From Coleofasciculus sp. S288 (lineage in GTDB: Bacteria > Cyanobacteriota > Cyanobacteriia > Cyanobacteriales > Coleofasciculaceae), in contig JAIUYC010000383.1 in the NCBI GenBank assembly GCA_020216575.1, positions 1 through 5,287 on the forward strand: a stretch of 5,287 bases of DNA. The letters run 5' to 3'. The notes beneath the pieces were generated by a model. It was given only the letters and a program-made list of their open reading frames with translations, was not told where the DNA came from and did no database searches. Every line of letters starts with the position of its first letter. Within the stretch, counting starts at the first letter, position 1. Position numbers and translations under genes: made by a program. This document shows positions 1-5,287 of this stretch, in pieces.

Positions 1-74
1 CCTTCCAAAGTAACTTCGACCGAGTAGCGATCGCGTTGGCTTGCGACGTGATGAGTGAGGCGAAGCGTCGGCAT
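1..74 (-). CDS. N-terminal fragment of a probable CHAT-domain-type protein (runs off window)
   Basis: The minus strand opens with ATG at 74-72 and stays open to the window edge, giving 25 residues. They begin MPTLRLTHHV and end YSVEVTLEG. The pattern of an MPTL-L-LTH start, a polar turn with D-RY, then a VEV-LEG strand resembles, from memory, the N-terminus of large cyanobacterial CHAT (caspase-like) domain proteins that continue with a helical region before the peptidase-like domain. No catalytic residue is in view, so the family call rests on a short N-terminal likeness. A HIP1 site (27-34) lies inside it. No clear Shine-Dalgarno sequence precedes the start. It is divergent from the acyl-CoA dehydrogenase-like gene. 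The open frame could be chance, because 25 codons is short. Confidence 0.5.
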   Translation of the reverse strand, partial: MPTLRLTHHVASQRDRYSVEVTLE

Positions 75-112
75 TGACTTGATTTAGAGGCAAGGAGTCG
101 GCTCTAATCTAA

Positions 113-139
113 CTTATAGCCAGGAATTGAGCAGGGCAA
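113..139 (-). promoter_or_regulatory. Possible promoter for the leftward partial gene
   Basis: On the minus strand TTGCCC (139-134) and TATAAG (118-113) resemble -35 and -10 hexamers. Their 15-nt spacer is shorter than ideal. Initiation near 106 would leave a leader of about 32 nt before the ATG at 74. No equally good pair was found for the rightward gene at 255. This is inferred from hexamer match only. Confidence 0.22.
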
Positions 140-254
140 GCTTAGTGAGCGCAAACGCACAAAGCGCGATTGTTGAAAGCGCACAGAGCGATCGCTAACT
201 AACTCGATAATGTTAGGAATGGATTAGTTTAACCATCCAAGCCAGTTTTACCTG

Positions 255-1379
255 ATGTCATTGACCACAAATCACCAGGGTATCGATCGCAAAATTGATT
301 ACGATGATCAGCAAGCATTGCTAAACCTTGCACAAGCCTATCTTCAGGAATCAGTTGTTCCCTTGGCGTCACAGATGGATAGTGATCCAGACCTTTTGAG
401 AGAAGCACTTAAGGGAATGGGCGATCGCTTTTTACTGGCGCTACGAGTTCCTAAAATTTGGGGCGGCCAAGAAGTTGATGAACATGCCTATCGCCGCTTC
501 CAGCAACTAGTACCCCGTTACTCGGGTGCTTTGGCGTTCCTGCAAACCCAACATCAGAGTGCTGCCGATATGCTCGCAACCAGTCAGAATGAATCCTTAA
601 AGCGGCAGTATCTCCCCTACATGAGTAACGGTCAGAAGTTAGTCGGTGTCGGATTCTCCCAACTCCGGCGACAAGGTGACCCGCCCGTGATAGCCATTCC
701 TCTAGAAAGTGGGTATCAACTATCAGGAAACGTGCCTTGGATAACGGGTTTTGGCTTCTTTCAGGATTTTATTGTTGGTGCAGCACTTCCAGAGGGTCAG
801 GCAATTTACGGTGTTGTGCCGTTCGTGGAGACAGTCCAAGATGCTAGGGGAACAATTACGTTCAGCGAACCCATGCAACTTGGGGCAATGGCATCAACCA
901 ACACCGTCACGGCAACTCTAACCCATTGGTTTTTACCCGAAGAGCGTGTCGTCTTCGTTAAATCTCCAGGTGCAATTCACGAGAACGACAAGAAGAATGT
1001 TTTGCATCACGGTTTCTTTGCCTTGGGGTGTGCCACAGCAGGACTTGATATTTTAGAAGTGACAGCTAAAACCAAGCAACTGCCTTTTGCGATCGCAGCC
1101 TTTGAGTCGCTCCAGGCAGAACTTACTCGCTGTCAGATGGCAATGATGCAAGCATTGCCCCCAAGCACTCAGTCTTGGGAAGAACGGCTGCAACTCCGCA
1201 CTTGGGCAATTAATCTGGCGCAGCGTTGTGCTACTGGGGCAGTGACCGTGTCCGGTGGTGCGGCTAACTACAAAAATCATGCGGCACAGCGAGTTTATCG
1301 AGAGGCATTAGTATTCACTGTCGCTGGTCAAACAACAGCCGTTATGGAGGCGACCCTGGCTCGGTTGCTGCATCCTTAA
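255..1379 (+). CDS. Acyl-CoA dehydrogenase-fold flavoprotein, substrate unknown
   Basis: This is a 374-residue protein with the layout of the acyl-CoA dehydrogenase (ACAD) superfamily. An N-terminal helical domain covers about residues 18-125. A central beta domain covers about 130-235 and includes GYQLSGNVPWITG at 153-165, the usual 'gy-l-G-K/V-I-tg' strand. A C-terminal four-helix domain runs from about 245 to 374, with SGGAANY at 333-339 and R350-R370 helices. The family binds FAD and oxidises acyl-CoAs or acts as a flavin monooxygenase component. Aligning the end (FTVAGQTTAVMEATLAR) with the medium-chain family motif YEGTSQIQR puts Ala357 where the catalytic Glu normally sits, so classic alpha,beta-dehydrogenation by that residue is doubtful. 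Most cyanobacteria lack a complete beta-oxidation pathway, which also argues for another role. ATG 255 gives a normal length; no strong ribosome binding site is visible. The stop overlaps that of the convergent gene. Family is fairly sure; substrate is unknown. Confidence 0.87.
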   Translation: MSLTTNHQGIDRKIDYDDQQALLNLAQAYLQESVVPLASQMDSDPDLLREALKGMGDRFLLALRVPKIWGGQEVDEHAYRRFQQLVPRYSGALAFLQTQHQSAADMLATSQNESLKRQYLPYMSNGQKLVGVGFSQLRRQGDPPVIAIPLESGYQLSGNVPWITGFGFFQDFIVGAALPEGQAIYGVVPFVETVQDARGTITFSEPMQLGAMASTNTVTATLTHWFLPEERVVFVKSPGAIHENDKKNVLHHGFFALGCATAGLDILEVTAKTKQLPFAIAAFESLQAELTRCQMAMMQALPPSTQSWEERLQLRTWAINLAQRCATGAVTVSGGAANYKNHAAQRVYREALVFTVAGQTTAVMEATLARLLHP

Positions 1380-2209
1380 CGCGAGTTCAGTGCTGAGGGA
1401 GGTTTGGGGAGCTTTGGTGAAATGCGATCGCAAAAAAACAGTGTTCCCGATGCCACACACAGAGGAATCGTCAAAAGATTTAACAGAGGTACACTCACCA
1501 GCCCCAAACAAACAAGACTAAAGCTAGCACTAGCTGGTAAGCTTCTGAATACAAGTCCTAACTTGTCCCGAAAGCGCAAGCGGCGGCGTTCCAAGGGAGC
1601 ATCGAGAAAGTCAAGACAGACTAACGTTGCTGCCAGCGCGATACCCCCAACAGTCGCCGCAATTGTTCCAATCCCTGGTGCTAAATTCAGCAGCAGCAAC
1701 AGCAACCCCACTCCCACTAGGAGCATCAGTTTTTTCAGCTCAAACAGCAGCGCCCTGCCAATATCCCGGACAATACCCACCTCAACGACGTGCAACTGTC
1801 CCGTGCGCAGTTCCTCCAACTTCTCCGAGAGTTGACCATACCATGGCGCACCCAGTAAGACTCCGAATTGCACCAGTACAAAGCCAATCAGCAGAAGTAG
1901 TCCGGCGATGAGTAAGAAGTGCAGCAAGAAGCCGAACCCAACCACCAAGTACTCCAAGAAACCAAGCCATGGTGGGAGTTTGGTGATGAGGGTATCTAAC
2001 CACTGCGACAGACTGGCAAGCAACCCTTCAACACTCTCCCAACCAAAAATGAGCAACCCAGCATAAAGGGCGACGCCAACTATAAAATTTACAAGAATGG
2101 GAACAGCGACATAGCCCAATAACTGAGGCTTTCGCTTAAAAACGGCTAGAACTCGAAAGGGGTAAGTTGCTCCTGCCAGCAATCCAAATCCACCTAGAAC
2201 TTTCTGCAT
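1376..2209 (-). CDS. EI24/CysZ-like integral membrane protein
   Basis: This is a 277-residue, strongly hydrophobic protein with four hydrophobic blocks, at about residues 30-55, 84-120, 160-200 and 228-260. The last blocks are likely hairpins or re-entrant. The segment LDFLDAPLERRRLRFRDK (199-216) matches the conserved 'D-P--RR-L-F' signature after the third block in EI24-domain proteins (the CysZ/Etoposide-induced 2.4 family). In Escherichia coli the family member CysZ takes up sulfate across the inner membrane. Cyanobacterial members of this length are usually annotated only as EI24-domain proteins, so a sulfate role here is unproven. No sulfur-assimilation gene lies nearby. Start ATG at 2209-2207 has only a distant AAGGA (about 20 nt upstream). 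The gene is convergent with the ACAD-like gene (stops overlap in TTAA) and divergent from the carotenoid-protein gene. A basic, proline-rich C-terminus (261-277) follows the last membrane block. Confidence 0.85.
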   Translation of the reverse strand: MQKVLGGFGLLAGATYPFRVLAVFKRKPQLLGYVAVPILVNFIVGVALYAGLLIFGWESVEGLLASLSQWLDTLITKLPPWLGFLEYLVVGFGFLLHFLLIAGLLLLIGFVLVQFGVLLGAPWYGQLSEKLEELRTGQLHVVEVGIVRDIGRALLFELKKLMLLVGVGLLLLLLNLAPGIGTIAATVGGIALAATLVCLDFLDAPLERRRLRFRDKLGLVFRSLPASASFSLVCLGLVSVPLLNLLTIPLCVASGTLFFCDRISPKLPKPPSALNSR

Positions 2210-2273
2210 GTTGTTTCTGTTCGGTTGATTCCTTCTGAAGCAAACACCTGATATCGAATAACGCTAACCAGTC

Positions 2274-2279
2274 AGTATA
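2274..2279 (-). promoter_or_regulatory. Possible -10 element for the EI24-like gene
   Basis: TATACT on the minus strand lies about 65 nt upstream of the ATG at 2209 and matches five of six positions of the sigma-70 -10 consensus. No good -35 hexamer lies at the right distance (CAAATG at the expected place). It could be an activator-dependent, -10-only promoter or chance. Confidence 0.25.
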
Positions 2280-2335
2280 AGCTGTTGGGAGCTTAACATT
2301 TGTTTGTGAACAGCCTTTAAGGAAAGCTCGAAGGC

Positions 2336-2368
2336 TAAGGGAAAACACGCTACAAGAAGTTTCCCTTA
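2336..2368. repeat. Perfect 9-bp inverted repeat between divergent genes
   Basis: TAAGGGAAA (2336-2344) is the exact reverse complement of TTTCCCTTA (2360-2368), with a 15-nt loop. No T-tract follows on either strand, so it is not an intrinsic terminator. It lies in the 281-bp gap (2210-2490) between two divergent starts, where it could be an operator or an RNA hairpin in the carotenoid-protein leader. A second, weaker pair, GCTGTT (2281-2286) and AACAGC (2309-2314), lies just to its left. Apart from these and possible -10 elements I see nothing else in this gap. Confidence 0.45.
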
Positions 2369-2436
2369 AGCTCTACTTATCGTTAACCTCAGAAGTTTTG
2401 TTGACACAAAGCTTTTTTATCGTTGCTTAGAGTTTG

Positions 2437-2442
2437 TATATT
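2437..2442 (+). promoter_or_regulatory. Possible -10 element for the helical carotenoid protein gene
   Basis: TATATT lies about 50 nt upstream of ATG 2491 in an AT-rich stretch. A perfect -35 hexamer TTGACA is at 2401-2406, but it is 30 nt away, too far to pair with this -10. The position 17 nt upstream is only a T run. Either the promoter is -10-driven, or the TTGACA belongs to a start I cannot define. Confidence 0.28.
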
Positions 2443-2490
2443 TTCTTAAAATTGAGGGATAAAATTCCAGTACCTTCTGAAGATTAGCTG

Positions 2491-2991
2491 ATGACTTTTA
2501 CCACTGACACAAATTTCCCTTCAACTGTTGGCTTACCCCAAGCCGTCAGTGCGGCTGTCGCTAACTTTAGGGGTCTTTCAGTTGATGACCAGCTTGGTCT
2601 GCTGTGGCTGCTCTACCAAAACCTCGGCTGTTCCCTTACGCCTGTTACTCCTGGTGCAGCACGGATATTCTTAACGCAAGGACTGCTGCATCGAATTAAA
2701 CAGATGTCTCACACCGAGCAGTTGGGAGCGATCCGAGACTTATTGGCTGGGGCAGATACTGCGATCGCACGTCAGTATGGCACGTTCGTCCCGAACACCA
2801 AGCTAGCTTTCTGGTATCAGCTATTTGAGTGGATGTACACCGGTGAAGTTGTCCCCGCACCAGCTACCTATAAACTGTCACCCGTAGCAGAAAAGGTCTT
2901 GAAACAGATTGTGTCACTCGACTATAGCGAACAGATTATGGTGGTGCGCCAAGTTGTTGTAGAGATGGGCGTTGAGCTTCTCAGTGCGTGA
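2491..2991 (+). CDS. Helical carotenoid protein (stand-alone OCP N-terminal domain homologue)
   Basis: This 166-residue, all-helical protein aligns end to end with the N-terminal domain of the orange carotenoid protein (OCP), with residue numbers shifted by two. Carotenoid-pocket residues are kept: Trp39, Tyr42 and Trp108 correspond to OCP Trp41, Tyr44 and Trp110. Arg153 corresponds to Arg155, needed in OCP for the inter-domain salt bridge and phycobilisome binding. Asn102 corresponds to Asn104. OCP Trp101 is replaced by Phe99. The linker and C-terminal NTF2-like domain of OCP are absent and the stop is clean, so this is a natural HCP and not a broken OCP. HCPs are soluble, bind a ketocarotenoid and, depending on clade, quench singlet oxygen or phycobilisomes. 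I cannot assign the clade. No C-terminal-domain homologue, fluorescence recovery protein or carotenoid ketolase gene is adjacent. The start at 2491 matches OCP's MPFT opening (MTFT here); no strong ribosome binding site is seen. Confidence 0.93.
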   Translation: MTFTTDTNFPSTVGLPQAVSAAVANFRGLSVDDQLGLLWLLYQNLGCSLTPVTPGAARIFLTQGLLHRIKQMSHTEQLGAIRDLLAGADTAIARQYGTFVPNTKLAFWYQLFEWMYTGEVVPAPATYKLSPVAEKVLKQIVSLDYSEQIMVVRQVVVEMGVELLSA

Positions 2992-3062
2992 TATTCTCAC
3001 AAGTAGGAACACAGACCCGAAATTTCGCGCCTCTACCATGACCATTTTCCACCTTTTAACTG

Positions 3063-3109
3063 TTGACGTTTTAACGTGTACCACCTGATCGGGTGAAGCA
3101 GACCTCACC
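3063..3109 (+). other. Cluster of small, partly competing hairpins downstream of the carotenoid-protein gene
   Basis: Three short inverted repeats are packed together. ACGTT-TT-AACGT starts at about 3066. CACC (3082-3085) can pair with GGTG (3092-3095). GGTGA (3092-3096) can instead pair with TCACC (3105-3109). The last two share an arm and so exclude each other. They precede the terminator hairpin at 3150-3178. Each stem is only 4-5 bp, so structure is tentative. The stretch may be a 3' untranslated region or a small RNA. Confidence 0.25.
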
Positions 3110-3149
3110 AATTTATAGATATTTTTAGAGAAACTCATCATGAGCAAGC

Positions 3150-3190
3150 CCCCGCTGGTTTCTCCATCAGCAGCGGGGTTTCGTCTTTTA
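3150..3190 (+). terminator. Intrinsic terminator after the helical carotenoid protein gene
   Basis: CCCCGCTG (3150-3157) and CAGCGGGG (3171-3178) form a perfect, GC-rich 8-bp stem with a 13-nt loop. It is followed by TTTCGTCTTTTA, a T-rich though interrupted tail. The reverse strand lacks a T-tract, so it acts rightward. It lies about 160 nt after the HCP stop, leaving a long 3' UTR, and it separates HCP transcription from acsF. Confidence 0.75.
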
Positions 3191-3202
3191 ATATAGGAAC
3201 CA

Positions 3203-3236
3203 TGAGCTGCGCTCACAACAAAGGATGAAAATCCTT
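3203..3236 (+). other. Two tandem small hairpins upstream of acsF
   Basis: TGAGC-tgc-GCTCA (3203-3215) and AAGGAT-gaaa-ATCCTT (3221-3236) are perfect inverted repeats of 5 and 6 bp. The second closes a GAAA loop, a stable GNRA-type tetraloop. They sit between the HCP terminator and an STRR array. Whether they are transcribed depends on where the acsF transcript starts; the promoter candidate at 3333-3362 would exclude them. Confidence 0.35.
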
Positions 3237-3240
3237 CACT

Positions 3241-3282
3241 CCTGACTTCCTGACCCCTGACTTCCTGACCCCTGACTCCCTG
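3241..3282. repeat. STRR-type tandem repeat (CCTGACTT/CCTGACC)
   Basis: Units CCTGACTT and CCTGACC alternate twice (15-bp period) and are followed by CCTGACTC and a final CCTG, about 2.8 periods in all. CCTGACT-like 7-8-nt units are typical of the short tandemly repeated repetitive sequences scattered in intergenic DNA of many cyanobacteria. Their function is not established. The array lies about 210 bp before the acsF start. Confidence 0.7.
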
Positions 3283-3332
3283 CTTGTTTCTTGAAAGCAG
3301 CGTCCCAATACTGTAGCGAAATGTTACGAAAC

Positions 3333-3362
3333 TTGAAACAGCGTTGCAACTCTTAATATTAA
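3333..3362 (+). promoter_or_regulatory. Candidate acsF promoter
   Basis: TTGAAA (3333-3338) and TATTAA (3357-3362) resemble -35 and -10 hexamers, with an 18-nt spacer. TAATAT (3354-3359) is an alternative -10 with a short 15-nt spacer. Initiation near 3369 would give a leader of about 120 nt. This is the best pair between the upstream terminator and the start codon, judged by eye. The rest of the leader (about 3370-3491) shows no distinct motif. Confidence 0.35.
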
Positions 3363-3491
3363 TGGGATTTTTCACACACCTAGACCTTGGTAAACTCAAA
3401 AAGCAGGGCAGAAGGGGCATATATTCAGTCACCCGCAGCTCTCTATACCCTCCGACCCAGAATCAAAAGCGAAATAAACAAAAATAAGCAC

Positions 3492-4568
3492 ATGGTAGAT
3501 TCCCTTAAGAAACCTGGCTTTGAAGAGATGCGACCAGGGGTGAAAATCCCGGCGAAGGAAACCCTGCTGACGCCCCGGTTTTACACAACTGACTTTGATG
3601 AAATGGCGCGGATGGATCTCTCGCCGAACCAAGAAGAGCTTGAAGCCATTCTCGAAGAGTTCCGCGCTGACTACAATCGCAACCATTTCGTGCGGGATGG
3701 CGAGTTTGAACAATCCTGGGATCACATCGACGGGGAAAAGCGCCAATTATTCGTTGAATTTTTAGAGCGCTCCTGTACGGCAGAATTTTCTGGCTTCTTG
3801 CTCTACAAGGAATTGGGACGCCGCTTAAAAGACAAAAACCCAGTTCTGGCGGAGTGCTTTACGCTGATGTCTCGTGATGAGGCACGGCATGCGGGATTCC
3901 TGAACAAGGCGATGTCCGATTTCAATTTGTCGCTGGATTTGGGATTTCTGACCAAGAGCCGCAAATATACGTTCTTTAAGCCGAAGTTTATCTTCTACGC
4001 CACCTACCTTTCAGAGAAGATTGGTTACTGGCGGTACATCACCATCTATCGGCATCTAGAGAAGCACCCAGAAGACCGCATTTATCCAATTTTCCGCTTC
4101 TTTGAAAACTGGTGTCAGGATGAAAACCGCCACGGCGATTTCTTTGATGCCCTCATGAAGGCGCAGCCTCAATTCTTAAATGACTGGAAGGCGAAGCTGT
4201 GGTGCCGCTTCTTCTTGCTGTCAGTATTTGCGACGATGTATCTCAATGACACCCAACGTTCTGACTTCTATGCAGCAATTGGGTTGGATGCTCGTGAATA
4301 TGACAAGTACGTGATCGAGAAGACCAACGAAACGTCAGGACGGGTATTCCCAGTGATTTTGGATGTGGACAATCCGGAGTTTTACGATCGCTTAGAAATC
4401 TGCGTTCGGAATAATGAGAAATTGACCGCGATCGCATCCTCCAACACCCCCAAATTCCTGCAATTCTTCCAGAAACTGCCTCTCTACATCTCAAATGGTT
4501 GGCAGTGCCTGCGACTGTACCTGATGAAGCCAATTGATATGACTTCGCAGCAGGGTATCGTTCATTAA
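3492..4568 (+). CDS. acsF: Magnesium-protoporphyrin IX monomethyl ester (oxidative) cyclase, AcsF
   Basis: AcsF catalyses the O2-dependent closure of the isocyclic (E) ring, converting Mg-protoporphyrin IX monomethyl ester to divinyl protochlorophyllide in chlorophyll synthesis. In cyanobacteria it works at the membrane with the accessory protein Ycf54, which is not in this window. The 358-residue product has the expected family length. Diiron ligands of this rubrerythrin-like class are visible: Glu98 (in CTAEFSGF), the E130-x-x-H133 pair in DEARH, Glu205 (in FFENW) and the E211-x-x-H214 pair in DENRH. The conserved opening [11 protein letters not shown] (29-39) is also present. The frame is open back to 3387, but those extra 35 residues are not family-like, so ATG 3492 ([10 protein letters not shown]) is chosen. 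No strong ribosome binding site precedes it. It is followed 27 nt later by a strong terminator, so it is probably monocistronic. A HIP1 site lies at 4428-4435. Confidence 0.97.
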   Translation: MVDSLKKPGFEEMRPGVKIPAKETLLTPRFYTTDFDEMARMDLSPNQEELEAILEEFRADYNRNHFVRDGEFEQSWDHIDGEKRQLFVEFLERSCTAEFSGFLLYKELGRRLKDKNPVLAECFTLMSRDEARHAGFLNKAMSDFNLSLDLGFLTKSRKYTFFKPKFIFYATYLSEKIGYWRYITIYRHLEKHPEDRIYPIFRFFENWCQDENRHGDFFDALMKAQPQFLNDWKAKLWCRFFLLSVFATMYLNDTQRSDFYAAIGLDAREYDKYVIEKTNETSGRVFPVILDVDNPEFYDRLEICVRNNEKLTAIASSNTPKFLQFFQKLPLYISNGWQCLRLYLMKPIDMTSQQGIVH

Positions 4569-4594
4569 AGTTTGCTCCGCTAACTTTTGATTTC

Positions 4595-4628
4595 GGCGGT
4601 TCTCACTTTGTGGAACCGCCTTTTTTTT
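4595..4628 (+). terminator. Strong intrinsic terminator after acsF
   Basis: GGCGGTTC (4595-4602) pairs perfectly with GAACCGCC (4613-4620). Beyond one bulged T the stem continues as CAC (4604-4606) with GTG (4610-4612) around a TTT loop. Eight consecutive T residues (4621-4628) follow directly. It ends the acsF transcript and separates it from the TrpE/PabB-like gene. Confidence 0.9.
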
Positions 4629-4665
4629 GGATAATAGGTAGCTTCTTCCCAATGACCCATAACTC

Positions 4666-5287
<622 letters not shown>

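Noticed and set aside
155..195. Imperfect direct repeat ACGCACAAAGCGCGAT / GCGCACAGAGCGATCG upstream of the ACAD-like gene
   Set aside because: Similarity is partial and driven by GCGC/HIP1-like composition; there are too few copies to call an array.
1404..1835. 143-codon open frame on the plus strand opposite the EI24-like gene
   Set aside because: It is a serine/proline/arginine-rich antisense shadow of a clear membrane-protein gene, with no recognisable domain.
2491..2991. Truncated or pseudogenised orange carotenoid protein
   Set aside because: It has a complete, uninterrupted N-terminal domain with a natural stop and no remnant of the C-terminal domain downstream; it fits the HCP family.
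3140..3196. 18-codon open frame (ATG 3140) spanning the HCP terminator, as a leader peptide
   Set aside because: There is no ribosome binding site, and its bases are explained by the hairpin; no regulatory codon run is present.
3322..3340. Possible RpaB (HLR1-like) direct repeat, GTTACGAA-AC-TTGAAACA, before acsF
   Set aside because: The first half resembles the consensus but the second does not, and the match is too weak to call by eye.
2914..3432. 172-codon minus-strand open frame across the HCP-acsF spacer
   Set aside because: It runs through the terminator and the STRR array and contains repeat-derived residues (QEVRGQEVR), so it is chance openness.
3387..3491. 35-codon in-frame N-terminal extension of acsF from ATG 3387
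   Set aside because: Its residues are not family-like, and ATG 3492 gives the standard 358-residue AcsF length and opening.

Overview
The window looks like a short cyanobacterial contig. Evidence: an oxygen-dependent chlorophyll-pathway cyclase (AcsF), a stand-alone helical carotenoid protein (a homologue of the N-terminal half of the orange carotenoid protein), eight perfect copies of the HIP1 palindrome GCGATCGC in 5.2 kb, and short tandemly repeated repetitive (STRR-type) sequences in and around genes. The genus cannot be named from this, but HIP1 plus STRRs fits a filamentous or otherwise repeat-rich cyanobacterium.

Layout, left to right. Positions 1-74 (minus) hold only the first 25 codons of a gene that runs off the window, resembling the N-terminus of cyanobacterial CHAT-domain proteins. 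Positions 255-1379 (plus) encode an acyl-CoA dehydrogenase-fold protein that lacks the usual catalytic glutamate at its canonical C-terminal position. It meets 1376-2209 (minus), a four-hydrophobic-block EI24/CysZ-like membrane protein, tail to tail, with stop codons overlapping inside one TTAA. A 281-bp divergent intergenic region follows. Then come the helical carotenoid protein (2491-2991, plus), a 500-bp hairpin- and repeat-rich spacer with an intrinsic terminator, acsF (3492-4568, plus) and a strong intrinsic terminator. The last gene is the 5' part of a TrpE/PabB-family chorismate enzyme (4666 onward, plus), cut off by the window end.

Functional links. The HCP and AcsF genes both belong to photosynthetic physiology: carotenoid photoprotection next to the O2-dependent step of chlorophyll synthesis, whose tetrapyrroles are photosensitisers. 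They are co-oriented but separated by a terminator, so they are probably separate transcription units. The remaining genes do not form a recognisable pathway.

Quality. The final 69 bases are an unbroken run of C directly after normal coding sequence. This is almost certainly a sequencing or assembly artefact, and the last gene should be read only to 5218-5220. I see no phage, CRISPR, transposase, tRNA or rRNA. I found no convincing new multi-gene system. The best leads are the frame-breaking 8-bp repeat inside the TrpE/PabB gene, the flavoenzyme lacking its usual catalytic base, and the structured HCP-acsF spacer.
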